Assembly: GCF_000182925.2 (NCBI RefSeq)
Contig: NC_026506.1
Span: 3,658,001 to 3,722,000 of the forward strand
Origin: Neurospora crassa OR74A
Taxonomy: Eukaryota; Ascomycota; Sordariomycetes; Sordariales; Sordariaceae
Direction: 5' to 3'
DNA length: 64,000 nt
Positions 34,522 to 46,422 of the stretch are shown in pieces (position 1 is the stretch's first letter; every line of letters begins with the position of its first letter). Under the pieces are notes generated by a model. The model worked only from the letters and a program-made list of their open reading frames with translations, did no database searches and had not been told where the DNA came from. Position numbers and translations under genes: made by a program.

Positions 34522-35761
34522 ATGGTTCGTTCCCAGCTAGCATAGCATCTTCGTCCGCACCGACGACGCCAACATAAGAAAGAATAACGAAAAGCTAACG
34601 GGATGGATGGTTGGAAATAGTCGGCCCAAAAGTCAGCGGGTATCCAGCTTCTTCTCGATGTACGTCTCCGTCCCCATCTTCACGTATACCAACACCCACA
34701 CTTCTTCCCTACGATAGGGTACCCCCGCACGCCTTACGACGGATGGACGAACCATTGATCTAGCTTCCTTCTTGGGGACTGGACTTTGCAAAGCCAAACT
34801 ACCTCGGTAGATCTTCAGTTGGCCATGAAAAGATGGATGTGTTGGAGGAAGGGGAGGGGGTGTTTGATGCTGCTGCGGTGGGATTCGACATGACATGATA
34901 TGACAGACTGGCTGACACTGCTGCGTGGGTGTTACTATATAGGCTGAGAGGGAAGCTACCAAGATTGTTCAGAAGGGTATGTTCTCCTTTCCCCATTGCA
35001 TTGTAATTGTCGATGATGCATGCGTCGGAAAGAAACGTACGTCTTGATATAATAGTTGCTAACGCTTGGTATGATGGTTCGGGGGTATAGCTAGAGAGTG
35101 TACGTATTGCATCCCAGAAACCAACGACCTCACCCGATATACCCGATACCCCTACCCAAGATCACTCGACGTTCCTGCGCCATCGACGTAAATGAGGTCC
35201 TGTCGATGGGGCAAATCATTGTACAACTGTAACAAGAGGCCGGAAACACGGAGACAGCAGGCAGACGGATGACCTACCGTCACTTATGACCTAGACCGGC
35301 AAGGTAGTAGGCTAACGAAAACAAAACAAATGGAACAGACCGCACAAAGCGCGTCCGCGAAGCGCGCGACGAAGCCAAGAAGGAGATAGAAGCGTACAAG
35401 GCACAAAAGGAGGCCGAGTTCAAGAAGTTTGAAGCCGAGGTATGTTTCCTCCCCTTCTGTCCCTTCTTCCTGCTTATCCCCCCACCCCTTCTCCCTCTAT
35501 CCCCCTGTTTTTTTTATTTTCCCACATCCACAAACCATCAACAGGAAACAATGCAAGGAAAACGTACATACTAAACCTACATTATCTGTACAATAACAGC
35601 ACACACAAGGAAACCAAGCCGCCCAAGAGGAAGCCAACGCCGAAGCCGAGGCGCGGATTCGCGAGATCAAGGAGGCCGGCAACAAGAACCGCGAGCAGGT
35701 TATTAAGGATTTGTTGCATGCCGTGTTTACCCCTTCTCCTGAGGCCATGGCTGCTCACTAA
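34522..35761 (+). CDS. vma-10: V-type ATPase subunit G (vma-10)
   Basis: 115 aa peripheral-stalk subunit of the vacuolar proton pump. Six exons: 34522..34524, 34621..34659, 34943..34976, 35091..35099, 35339..35439, 35600..35761. The first coding exon is the ATG alone; the fourth is only 9 nt (ctagagagt), giving part of A-R-E-Y. The joined product begins MSAQKSAGIQLLLDAEREAT and goes on KIVQKAREYRTKRVREARDE, then KKEIEAYKAQKEAEFKKFEA, and ends DLLHAVFTPSPEAMAAH; the central highly charged helix and spacing match known subunit G. Every intron is GT-AG and frames agree throughout, so the model is sound despite the tiny exons. A simple gene finder would miss or mis-start this gene. Confidence 0.92.
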
Positions 35762-36288
35762 GGGCAGTAACTGTACCTGGTTGGAACAAACAGGAATGGA
35801 AGGTGATGGGGCGACGATGGGGATGATGTTGGATTGGCGGATGATGTTGGATTGGCCTGGGCTGGCCCGTTATGGTAAACGACGAAAGGGGAGGCCGCGC
35901 CGTTTTTCTGTCATGAAGGCATGTTAGGTTGTTAGACGGAGATTATGAAGTTGAGTTTGTGATTTGGTATCACTATCCTACGGTTATGGTTACGTGGTTT
36001 GCGTTTAAGGGTTCGAATTAGACCAGACCATGTCTCAAAGTACTATAGACAACTGGAATCGCCAAAATCCACAGTTTTCAATAACCAAAGGACAAGGTCT
36101 GTAAAGCCCGGACAGCGCAACCTGGTAGTATGAAAGAGCCTAGCCTAGCTCAATGGTATCTTTATGGCTACTTGGTCATTACTTACTCACTCACTCACTC
36201 ACTCACTCACTATTTCCCTTTTCTCAACCTATTCAACATGTCCTTCTACATCCCCTTCTACATCCCCCTTTTTCAGTCACGAAAAGAA
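35762..36288. other. Convergent intergenic region vma-10 / CTNNBL1-like
   Basis: Shared 3' region. It contains an (ACTC)n microsatellite at about 36185-36211. No coding frame supported. Confidence 0.45.
36185..36211. repeat. (ACTC)n microsatellite
   Basis: Six to seven perfect tandem tetranucleotides in the plus strand between two convergent genes. Confidence 0.9.
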
Positions 36289-38234
36289 CTACTCCAAAAA
36301 CTCCAACAGCGCCTTCAACATCTCCCCCGTATCCCTCCCTTCCTCCGTCTCCGAATCCACCCCCGCCATCTGCTCCCTCAACGTCCTCGCCAGCACTCCA
36401 AAGTCCTCATCCCGATCCTTCAACAATTCCCTGATCTTTGCCCGACATCCCGTATCTTCAGCAATCAACCATGCTAGTATCACGTCAATCGTCTGTAGGC
36501 AGAACAGTCCGGCGTCCAGTCTACGAGAAAAGGCCTCGTCTTCGTCAAATTGTTCTGGACTGGAAGCTGCGTCGGCCTTGATGGCTTCGTCTACTTGGCT
36601 GACGCGCGCGGCGTACTCGCGACGAAGTCGAATGAGCTTGGAGGTCTTGGCGTAGTTCTTTTCTACGAATTTGGCGAGGAGGCGGATCCGTTCTGCGCCG
36701 CTTGTTTCCGAGTCGTCTGTGACTGATGAAGATGGAGGTGAAGAAGAAGTTGCAGGTAGATGGCGAAGCATGGAAGCAAAGATACCCAGCAGGTGTTCGG
36801 TGTCTTGTTTTGATAGTGTTGGTGTCTTGCCGCCTTTGTTTTTCTTCTTGGTACTGTCGGACGACTTGTCTCCGGACATGAAGAGGGTGAAGAGCGTTTT
36901 GAGACCGCCGGCTTCGACGATCTTGAGACAGACTTCCGAGGAGAAAGAGGCCGCGTGGTCGAGGAGTCGTAGGCAGGCGGGCTTGGAGAGCTTTCCTTTG
37001 ATGTCGGCGGAGGAGAGGATGAGCAGGCAGAGTTCGACGCCTTCGGCTTCGACGAACTTGGTTTTGCCGAGGGGGTCGTCGACTAGGCAGGTCAAGCACT
37101 CAAAGAGGTTTTCCATGTACTCTTCTTCGAAGGAGCCGCGCTCGGGGTCGCGGCGGCGGTAGGGGGCGATGAGCGTCAGGAGGGTGTCGACGGCGTTGAG
37201 CTCGTCGGAGGCCAAGCGGCGGCGGTTGGCGGGGGAGGATTGCACCAAGATGGCGAGGATCTCGGCGGCGTATTGCTTGTTTTGTGAGACAGTGGGAGAT
37301 TCGGACTTTTTGGCGCGGGAGAGCAGCCATTCGAGGAGTTCGGTGTGTTTGCCGATTTGGTCGGCGGTCTCGCGGCGGGAGCAGAGGTTTTCGATTATCG
37401 ACAAAGCATGGTAGACGCCTGTGCGGTCGGCTTCTTGTTGTTCGTCTAGGCGGGAGAAGTTGCTGACTAGGAGCCCGAGCAGATCGGCTTCGAGAAGGGC
37501 GTCGGTTAGCGCGGAGAACTGCTCGTCGGAGGCAGCGACGTCTTCGTCCGTTAGCTCGTTGATAATTTCGACGGCGTCAATGGCAATGTCGGTGTTCTCG
37601 TGGGCGAGGAGGGAAACAAGGCTAGAGACGCAGCCGAGACGGGCAAAGTCGGCGTAGAGTTCTGGGTGCTCGGAGAGGATGGAGAGAGCCTTGATGGAGG
37701 CGTCGAGGTCGGCTTCCGAGTCGATGAATTTCGAGGGATCGTCTTCGTGGCGGGCGCGGAGCTCGGCGTTGCGCGTGATGCGCTTCTCGAAGTTGAGTGC
37801 GGTTTTCTTTAGCCAGGAGAGGTCGATCTTGTCTGTTGTCAAGAGGTCGTCGGCTGGGGCGGCGGTGTTGTTGTCCATGAAATCGAGAATCTCCTTCTCC
37901 TGGGCGGTTATGCCACCGCCAAAGAATCGACCTTCTTCATCGTCGCCGTCATCTTCGACTGGTGGTGCTGAGGGGCCGTAGTCGCCATCGTCTTCTCCAT
38001 CTTCAGGAGGCGGTGCTGGACCCGCTTCTATGTCGTCTCCGTCTTCTACCTGCGCGTGTCGGCTGCCGTTGGAAGATAATTTGGCGGACTTGTAGATTTC
38101 GTTCGGATCGCGAATGGGATCCAGCTTGCGTTTGCTGGGAACTCCCGCTTTCTGGAGGGAATTGCCATTAGTACTTGTCAGTGACAGGTAACTCAAAAGA
38201 GATTACGTACCTGAAACAGCTCGTCGACATTCAT
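36289..38234 (-). CDS. Beta-catenin-like protein 1 (CTNNBL1) homologue
   Basis: 628 aa in two exons (38234..38211, 8 codons, and 38151..36289) with a 59-nt intron GTACGT..CCAG. Armadillo-like protein that in animals and fission yeast belongs to the Prp19/CDC5L spliceosome-associated complex in the nucleus. Seen: an N-terminal basic segment VPSKRKLDPIRDPNEIY, an acidic Pro-rich region (about 40-75), then alpha-helical repeats with LSEHPELYADFARLGCVSSL, VDAVEIINELTDEDV, YHALSIIENLCSRRE and LFECLTCLVDDPLGKTKF, all features of the family. Length is somewhat above the human protein. Two low-complexity insertions (SDSTKKKNKGGK and ATSSSPPSSSVTDDSE) are typical of fungal orthologues. It is divergent from the phosphoglycerate-mutase-family gene across about 560 bp. 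Confidence 0.9.
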
Positions 38235-38790
38235 CTTGATGGCCAATGGTCTGGTGTTTGTGTTAAACAATCCAACAAATAAACACGGTGATGATGATGT
38301 AGTTAGTTGGAGATGCGGTTGCTGTGCTCGCGGCTGGCAACGCGGTCACTGCAGTGTCCTTTTCGTTTCTGTGATTGGACGAATGGTGACGGCTGGTCCC
38401 ACCTTTTCACGAGTTGCTCCATCGCGGGCGGCTGTTTCAGGCTTTCAGCGGATTTCGCCCTGTTTAACAGTGGGTCTCGCCTTACCAACGAGCTGCCACA
38501 GCGAGGGTGATCGCCAACGGTTACGCACTGGGTGGCGCAGTGAGACAGCTCCCGGCCTCATCAGTCATCATCACGAGGGAACTTGAAACTACAAGTGTCT
38601 TGCTAATACAGGACCACTTTGCTTATAATCTGGTGCATCTTTCTGTATTTCGAATATCCGGTCATCCTCAAGCTTGGTTTCGACCGTCAAAGAACGTCCA
38701 ACCAACCCTTGGCTCCACCCATTTGGACCCTTTGTTTACTTCCCCCTGAATCGCCGTTGAAGCCATCACCAAGTCGATCACAACATCATC
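38235..38790. promoter_or_regulatory. Divergent promoter region CTNNBL1-like / phosphoglycerate-mutase family
   Basis: About 560 bp between two start codons pointing apart; no frame supported. No specific element recognised. Confidence 0.45.
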
Positions 38791-39586
38791 ATGCCACCAA
38801 CACTCATCCTAGTCCGCCACGCTCAGGCCCTCCACAACGTCGACAATAAGTCTCACTTGTGCCACTCTTGTCTTTCAAGTTCTCACCTGCTAACTCTTAC
38901 CACGAGACTATTCCATCCACGATCCCTGTCTCTCGGAGCTCGGCAGGACGCAATGCAGCTCCCTCCGTGACCACTTTTTCAAGACTGAGGTGCCCAATAA
39001 GTACCAAATCAGCCTCATCATTGTTTCCCCCATGCGCCGCACCCTCGAAACGGCCCTTCTTTCCTTCGGCAACTACGCCAAGGAGCACAACATCCCCATC
39101 ATCGCCAACGCTGGCTGGCAAGAGAACAGCGACAAGCCCTGCGACACTGGTTCATCCATCGAGGAGCTCTCCAAGGACTTTCCACAGGTAGACTTTACAA
39201 GAGTCGACCAAGTCTGGCCGAACAAGAGCCGTGATTCGGAAGAGGCCAAAAAGTACTGGTACACCAAGGAGTCAATCATGCAAAGAGGAGAGGACGTGTT
39301 GAAGGAGATCGAGGCCAAGGTGTGGCCCGAGATGGAGGACGGCAAAGCGGTTGTCGCTGTCAGTCATTCGGGGTTCCTCAGGGCGGGAGTGACGGGGTGG
39401 TGGTTCAACAATGGCGATTACCGCATCTTTGAGTTTGAGGAGAGGGAGGTCAAGGAGGGCAGGCCGACGTTGAAGCAGATCACGGGCGTGAAAGGCGGTA
39501 TGGGGGAGAGTTTCGAGACACCGGCAGGTCTTGGCGGGGATTTGCCCGAGGCTGCGGTTGGAGGGTTGAGTGTTGGGTTGCCGTAA
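38791..39586 (+). CDS. Histidine phosphatase (phosphoglycerate mutase family) with irregular first splice
   Basis: First exon from ATG 38791: MPPTLILVRHAQALHNVD, the RHxxxxHN catalytic loop of the family. Second exon, from about 38907 to the stop, reads YSIHDPCLSELGRTQC, LIIVSPMRRTLETALLSF (second catalytic Arg), then VVAVSHSGFLRAGVTGWW (second catalytic His). About 225 aa when joined. The two coding parts do not meet in frame at any ordinary GT-AG pair: the best acceptor (CCACGAG at 38906) needs one base left over in exon 1, but the nearest GT (38850) leaves two. The sequence GACAATAAGTCTC looks like an older GACAATG|GTAAGTCTC without its GGT. The gene may be damaged, use a rare site, or carry a sequence error. 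Activity is therefore uncertain. Confidence 0.72.
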
Positions 39587-39589
39587 AGG

Positions 39590-40327
39590 TGGAAGGGACG
39601 ATGGAAGAATGTTCATTCCGTTGCAGTGAACTTTGATTGATTGCGGGCAACTTGAATGCAGGTGCACACCATGGGATGCCATAGTTCCTGCCGCCAGTGT
39701 GAGCAGCACCCACAACCAGATATGGCTGCAGTGGGCTTCTCATTCCTAATGATCCCTCTTCCTCTCCTTTCCTCCAGTCTTGTCACGTATCGGTAATCGC
39801 CACTCCAGTCTCCTATCCTGTCGAAGACACCTGGTTGATCTTCTCAAAACTCCATCATGGCCATTCTCCGTTGTCGGCGTTGGATTGTCTTGTTACCCCG
39901 CATTCGCCTTGCCGGGGCAGCGCTCACGGATTCCCAATTTCGGGCTTTCCGCTTCCTCACAAGAGAGCAAAGACAACCCTTTGCAGAATCCAAATCATAA
40001 ATCAGTTTGCAGACGAGAGGTTCTACGACGGAGATCAACGTCAGGAACGACCACCAGCTGCACTGTTACAGGAACTAATGATGAATGTCGCTATCCCGTT
40101 TGGGTCGCTGAAGAAGCGGAATGCGGCGCAGTCAAGCACTGGAGGTTACACTGCCATCAGTGGTCAGCACCCGCTAGCAGCTAGAGGTAGGTGAGCGCCC
40201 GACTCGCATATATCATAGATCCTCTCGAGATGACCCGGAAGCTGATATGAAATATGTTCCAGTCATCATCTCGAGTTGTGAAGCTTCAAATCAGCCCCTG
40301 ACGACCTACGGCTGACGAGCAACCACC
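39590..40327. other. Intergenic, no gene seen
   Basis: No supported frame. The last part should hold the promoter of the HET-domain gene. Confidence 0.4.
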
Positions 40328-42826
40328 ATGTCCACGTATCAACTCAGCATTGAAGACTTCAAGCGCACCCTCGCTGCTTTGGGCAGTCTGATATTTGCTT
40401 CGGTCCCCAACAGTCTCTGTCAAACTTGCCATCCCATATCCCTGCGCCTAGACGAGATACTCAACTCAACCGACAAGTCAGACTTCCATCCCGGAAGCCG
40501 CGACTCGACCGGCAACATTAGACTTGCAACTATCGACCATGTCTTTTCCAGCTACCACGAGTGCAGTTTCTGCTCACTCGTCCTTCGTCTCATCTTACGG
40601 GTCAAAGAGAGGCATCTCTATCACGCAATGAGGTCAATACCATTGGTTGAGGAGACGCTCATTACCCTTGACACAATCAGGGAAGCTTTGAAGTCAATGG
40701 GAAGCACCACCGTCTCCAAAACAAGTTCAATGGCCAGCTCAAGCTCATCGATATCGAATGACTTTGAGATATTCGATCCTGAGGACCTGATACTTCAGAT
40801 TTCCGTCGACGCTGTTTGTGATTACGGCGCCATGTCACTCTGGCTTTCCTTGACGGACTCCGAAGACGTGGACGATAACGAATTTCAGCTGTTTTTGCAC
40901 CCTGAAGACTACCGAACGATGATGGTCGATACCCAAAAACCAGAGGCTACACTGATGATACCGCAGCCACTCGACCGGGATACACGGGACATGGACTTAA
41001 TGAAGCGTTGTCTCGAAAACTGCCGCAAAAACCATGACAGATGCAATCAGTCAGCGATACCAGATACAGAAGCTTTGCAGGCGGCCCCGAGCAGGCTGAT
41101 TGACGTCGTCGATATGAGATTAGTACCCACTAGTCCTGGTATCAACGGCCATGTGGACCTTCAACAAGTCGAATACGTCGCTCTCAGCTATGTATGGGGA
41201 AGAGATCCGTTCTTCACCCTGCAAAGCCCAAACCTCAGAACCCTATGCGAGAAAGACGCCTTCCGGGATCCCGCCATAAAGCTTCCACAGACCATCCTGG
41301 ATGCCATTGAAGTTACCAAGTTCTTAGGCTATCGATACATCTGGATTGATAGCCTCTGCATAGAACAAGACTCAACTGAGGATACAGTCACTCAAATAGG
41401 ATCGATGCACGTCATCTACGCCCAGGCTAGCCTTACAATTGTTGCCGCCGTCGGAGACAACGCGCGGCACTCTATCCTGCACATAAATCCGAATCAGTTA
41501 TCGAACAAGTACCATACGATTGGAGGCCTACGCTTCTGCCTAGACAGGCCCGAGTTCAAAGAAGTCGTCGCATCATCAACATGGGCAACAAGAGGATGGA
41601 CTCTTCAAGAAATAACGTGCTCTGATCGGTTCATCTTCTTTACTCCAGAGAGGACATACTTCAGCTGTGCACATGGAAACTGGAACGAGGACCTGCCTCT
41701 GGATGAAAGCGTTTCGCCTGAGCAATATCAACGCTGCCTTCGGGATGAAGACCCCAAAGGTTTGGGTTTGGCCATGGAGGTTGGAGGCAATGCCCAAAAA
41801 GCCTCGGCAACTTATGTCTCCATGGTCGAAAGGCTCTCAACAAGAAACTTCACGCATGATAAAGACATCCTGAAGGCGTCACTGGGAATGTACACAATGT
41901 ACATAGCTGACGGCCTAGGGATGGCGATCGCTGGCCTTCCCCTGTCCTACTTGGGGGCAGCTCTGATGTGGCAACCAAATGGTGTCCTAAGCAGGCGACG
42001 TTGTGAAAGTATTCCATCTTGGTCTTGGGCTTCGTGGACGGGCCCAATCTCTTATCCTCTCGGGAGACTGGACGGTCTCAACATAGAACTTACTTTGGAC
42101 TGGTTTATTGATGCTGTGCGGACATCGCCAAGGTTCATCCCCTACCTCCAAGTAGACTCAACAATAGCGAGGGTTGCACAACAGATGCTTCGAGCACCAG
42201 GGAAGGAGCCTTGTCACCACCATTCAGGAGACAATCCTCCACCGACTTTGCGTCGGCGCATCGTCACTCCTCAAGAGCGCTGGCAGCAGGACCTTGCCAT
42301 AGCCGAGAAAACCGAATTGGTTTTCAGAGGTACAATCTGCAGCTTTCCAATTCGGCTCCGAGAACGCGACCATGCCTTGCAAGCGTCCGGTCAAGTTTAC
42401 TTTTGCTCCATCTTTGCCTCGCTTGAAGCATCGGAAGACATGGACGATGATGAGCTTATTGGGGAGATGAGGATCGACTCCGGGACGCTACAGCCCTTCT
42501 TCCCTGATGAGTTCTTACCAGCAGCCCCCAACATGGGCATTGCCACCAACGTAGAGCTACTTGCTTTTGGTCGCCTGGACTTTTCCCTCGAACATGTTCA
42601 AAACGTCGTGTATTTGAACAGATATAGTCGGCGAGGCAACTTCTCCCCGGAGTTCCTGGCCTTGGTGGATGCCAATCCAGACATGGTGCTCGTCATGTGG
42701 CTGTACCGACAACCCTCAAAGCCTCACATAATGTCCCGAGTCGCTGTTGGATACGTCGTCCGGAGTCGATGGGACGAAGCAGTCAAAGAGCGTGGGCAAA
42801 CTCGGGAATGGATTAGGCTTCATTGA
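40328..42826 (+). CDS. HET-domain (heterokaryon incompatibility) protein
   Basis: 832 aa, no intron. The HET domain starts near residue 283 with VEYVALSYVWGRDPFFTLQS, followed by IKLPQTILDAIEVTKFLGYR and YIWIDSLCIEQDSTEDTVTQ, MHVIYAQASLTIVAA and, after a spacer, TWATRGWTLQEITCSDRFIF, the three usual sequence blocks. Before it lies a Cys-containing region with CQTCHPI and CSFC (residues 31-83), seen in many filamentous HET proteins. After it lies a long C-terminal region of about 330 residues without a known fold; it holds SIPSWSWASWTGP, the usual closing motif of the family. HET proteins trigger cell death on non-self fusion or act as TIR-like effectors. This copy looks intact. Allele pairs or a partner cannot be told. 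Confidence 0.93.
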   Translation: MSTYQLSIEDFKRTLAALGSLIFASVPNSLCQTCHPISLRLDEILNSTDKSDFHPGSRDSTGNIRLATIDHVFSSYHECSFCSLVLRLILRVKERHLYHAMRSIPLVEETLITLDTIREALKSMGSTTVSKTSSMASSSSSISNDFEIFDPEDLILQISVDAVCDYGAMSLWLSLTDSEDVDDNEFQLFLHPEDYRTMMVDTQKPEATLMIPQPLDRDTRDMDLMKRCLENCRKNHDRCNQSAIPDTEALQAAPSRLIDVVDMRLVPTSPGINGHVDLQQVEYVALSYVWGRDPFFTLQSPNLRTLCEKDAFRDPAIKLPQTILDAIEVTKFLGYRYIWIDSLCIEQDSTEDTVTQIGSMHVIYAQASLTIVAAVGDNARHSILHINPNQLSNKYHTIGGLRFCLDRPEFKEVVASSTWATRGWTLQEITCSDRFIFFTPERTYFSCAHGNWNEDLPLDESVSPEQYQRCLRDEDPKGLGLAMEVGGNAQKASATYVSMVERLSTRNFTHDKDILKASLGMYTMYIADGLGMAIAGLPLSYLGAALMWQPNGVLSRRRCESIPSWSWASWTGPISYPLGRLDGLNIELTLDWFIDAVRTSPRFIPYLQVDSTIARVAQQMLRAPGKEPCHHHSGDNPPPTLRRRIVTPQERWQQDLAIAEKTELVFRGTICSFPIRLRERDHALQASGQVYFCSIFASLEASEDMDDDELIGEMRIDSGTLQPFFPDEFLPAAPNMGIATNVELLAFGRLDFSLEHVQNVVYLNRYSRRGNFSPEFLALVDANPDMVLVMWLYRQPSKPHIMSRVAVGYVVRSRWDEAVKERGQTREWIRLH

Positions 42827-44778
42827 GTTTGGATCGAGTACGACCTTACCGCCGCACATGCGTACTTGATCTTGTACCTCATTTGCCGCTTGAACGGGGT
42901 AGGAGGTGCCTGATGAGGAACCCATGATTTCCCATCAGGCATTTCTATCGTCACCCAACCGAGCAATGCTGTTGTGGTAGAGGTTGTTCTGAGTCGCACA
43001 TGCAACCAGTTGAATCATGATGGTGGTCTTCACTGTCACTTCATTGGCCAGACGAGTCATTTCGAGTGACGACCGGCAGATTACCATGCTTATGCTCACG
43101 ATGATATCTTCTCTGCAATCCCCATGGCATCGCACGCACTTGGCTGACATCGTATACAGGGGACGACTCTGGGGGCCACTGCGCTGGCAGGTTGTCTGCA
43201 TTTCAAGTATGAGGGTTTGTCGCAGCGAACGTCCCGATGGGATAGGGGAAGGCTCCCTGGTTCTTCTTGTGCGCGTCATTTGGAAGTGGTGACGGTGGGT
43301 TGTAATGAAAGAAGAGAAAGGCGTAGGCAACAACGGGTTGAGACTCAGGTAGTGGGGTTTTTGATGCAGCTGAACCATGCCAGGGTATTATCTGGTGACT
43401 GAGGCAACTGCTGCCTTTACTCCCACAGTTCCCTTGCCATTCGGCTGACACCAAGACTCACCGATATCGGGATCTCTTTGATCCGACGCTGGAAAACCTG
43501 ACTATCGCGCAGTTCCTACCAGAATGGACCCGCTCCTACTGCCCGGCCGCCATTCGACCTCCTCTACACTTGGCCAGTGGTGGTTGGAGGGAATCCCGCC
43601 TCCGGGGGGTTTGAAGAGGTTACCTTAGCCGAGCCAAAGTAGCATCGCCCACTAGAGGATGGAATTCCCTAGTTACCTAGCGGATCATCCAGTGCCGGGC
43701 GGATCACTGATCATCCACCACTGCAGCTGACTGTAACGGGAAAGCGGCCCGGGAGGACGACAACGTGGAACCCCGTGCGCAGTGCAGGGAGCTACCTATG
43801 CCCAAGGATCCGCTGCCCCTGGTGCATGGTTGCAACATAACCAATACTTTGCGGCCATTGCCGCTCATGGTTTCAGGATCAGCAACAGGAAGCCGATTGC
43901 GGTTGAGTTTGCTCGACCAAGGAAACACCGGACCCATCAAAGCGTTTAGAGATATCTTAGAGCCGCAAACCATTACCACCCAGTTGAGGCTGAAAGAGAC
44001 GTGGGGGATTCACGAAAGAACAACGCAATGCCCAAAGTTACCTAACGACAGAGCCTCGCACCACGACATAGGCTCCAACGAGAATCGTCCGCTTAGTCAC
44101 TAGCACAGGCATCTCAAGCACAAAGCATTCAAAAGTGGGCTATCACTACCTATTCCCTTTCAGGTTCAAAGCAGGTAGTAAAAACCCTAGCTCAGCTGAA
44201 GTTGGACGTACAACGACAAAAGAAAAGGCTGAACAACACCCGGGAACCCAATTGAGAGCAACGTCAAGATAACTTCGCACCAAAGACCTTGTATTGCGCC
44301 GACCCGGGCCACAGCGGCCAGCCTACAGGTCGCCTGCACCAGCTGGCGGTATCTCGCCCTATGAGAGTTCGACGATCGACGACCGCCCAGTGACGATCAC
44401 AGCGTTCGTTCCCACGAAGATGCAAAACATGCTGGCAGAATGCATGATCGCACAGGAGCTAGCTCGCTGCACCTTTGACAGGCCGCTTCGAAGGCCAGAT
44501 GCACTGACAACACATACCAAACACCCTCTTTACTAGTGCCAATGGCATCTGGGTGGACGCGAATACGGAGTTTGAGGCTCTGCGAGCTTTAAGATTGGTC
44601 TAATGGTTGGTCATTATGCATGCTATTCTTCTTCAAGAGCGATATCAAAACATCATGGGTGTAACATAAAACCCATTATCTGTCATATTACTTGTGCCGC
44701 GGTCCCTTTCTATCTCATACCCCTTACCTCCCTTCCTCACACTTGGTGGTACTTCGGTACTTACGCAAAGTCCTTTCA
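42827..44778. other. Intergenic, no gene seen
   Basis: Several short frames on both strands, none with a domain. It is AT/GC mixed and without repeats that I can name. Confidence 0.4.
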
Positions 44779-46422
44779 ATGGCGGGCATTCTCGAAAGCG
44801 TGCCGACCATCATATCAACTGCTGTAGCCGCATACGGAATCGTCGAGGTCATTCTTGAACTTGCCGAAGATGCAAAGAAAATCGGTGACCAGATGAGGAT
44901 TGATGCGCTACCTTTTCGAGCATTTGGGGATTTGATCGAAACCGCCCAGTACTCCATCAAATTCCGACTCCCCCAGGACGACACAGCAGTCATCTCATAT
45001 ATGCGTGATCGACGGGTGTTGGACAACATGAAACAAGAAGCATTCGAATTGAGCAGGGATATCGATGAGCAAAAGGAAAAGATCAGGAGGTTACAATCCA
45101 ACTTTGGCGACCATGCGAACTATGCTCTTCGCTTCTATGCCGCCCACAGATGGAAGAATATCAGGAAGCCGAAGCTCGAGCTTCTCCAACCGAGAATGGC
45201 ACAGCTGAAGTCGACATTACAGCTGATTATCGCGGTTATCCAACTCGAAGTGCTCTCTCGAAACGGAAGTGCCACCCGCGGCGAATCCAGGCTCAATGAG
45301 ATGTGGGTGAATACATTATCGACCGGTAAAGCTGTCCGATGCTAACTTCTCTCCAGCGAGGAACTGAGGGACGTTATCGGGAAACACATCGAAGCTATCG
45401 GACAAATCAAACAAAACTTTTCCATACAGCCAGGTATGACGGGAGATGGTGATTCTGCCACAGGCATATGCTTCCTCGCCTACACCATGGCCAGGACAGG
45501 CCGGGTTCCTCGTCCGGACCAGTCTGCTCCTGCTCGGTTTGACTTCACGCAGTTGACGACAAGCCCAATTATGGTTATCGACCCCCGTCATTGGGCGCCT
45601 CCACCAGACAGCTTGCCAGCAAATGCTCCCATTTGCCCCCATTGCTATCGCGACACGCGCGCGACGAATGGACACCCGCCAGACAGACCTATTTGGAACA
45701 GCGACGGATCGATCCCCAATATCGCGAATCATCGCTCCAGACATAGAGAAAGGCCCTTGCCTCCATTACCACCACAAGAGTCTCTCGAGTCTCTGGAGCG
45801 GCAAGAGCCATCAGCTTCACGCCCCCAGTACCGCGCGCCAAGCCCGCCCCCAAACCCTCATATCCCTCCACTGTTCCATCCAAATCCGCCGCTGGTTGAA
45901 ATTCGAGAACAACCTTCGGGATCGGAACTCCAGGATCTTCCCGCCAATGATGATTCGACCACAGAACCAGGACCTGAGAACCAGTATCTTAGCGAACCAC
46001 TGTACAGGCTAAGTTCACGATCACCTCGACCACGGCAACCCACCACCGTTGAACAAGTCCTTGTGTGGCATAACAACGGCTCCTGGGTACCGCAGCTCGT
46101 GAGGTTCGACCCGAATCTCGACATCCGCAATAGACACGGTGCGAATGGCGCCGAAATCCCGTACGGCGGTCTCATCTCCGAGGACTACGTGGATAGCTTG
46201 TCACTGACAGAAAGTGTCGAGTGGTATCGCCGTGAGTTCGGGTTTCCCTACGACGACGAGCACCACACGGTGAGAGGCATCGGCACGATCGATATCGAGT
46301 GGAAAAAACAGCCAGGTCTGGATGATTGGGATGAGTTGGTCGTGGAGAGACCAAGGGTGAAGTGTATTGTTTGTCGGGAGATGCCTTGTGAAGAGGAATT
46401 GGTTTTGAAGCTGCACGATTAG
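44779..46422 (+). CDS. Protein with STAND-type helical N-terminus and disordered C-terminus
   Basis: 529 aa, two exons (44779..45302 and 45357..46422), with a 54-nt intron GTGGGT..TCCAG containing GCTAACT as branch site. The first about 170 residues are helical: MAGILESVPTIISTAVAAYG, a Leu-rich core, then YALRFYAAHRWKNIRKPKLE and a hydrophobic helix STLQLIIAVIQLEVL. This matches the general pattern of fungal N-terminal domains of STAND (NLR-like) proteins, but no NACHT or repeat domain follows. The middle is Pro-rich and disordered, and the end (QVLVWHNNGSWVPQLVRFDP, then WYRREFGFPYDDE, VKCIVCREMPCEEELVLKLH) is a small folded part of unknown kind. The gene lies 2 kb after the HET gene. The STAND-like label rests on pattern only. 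Confidence 0.65.
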
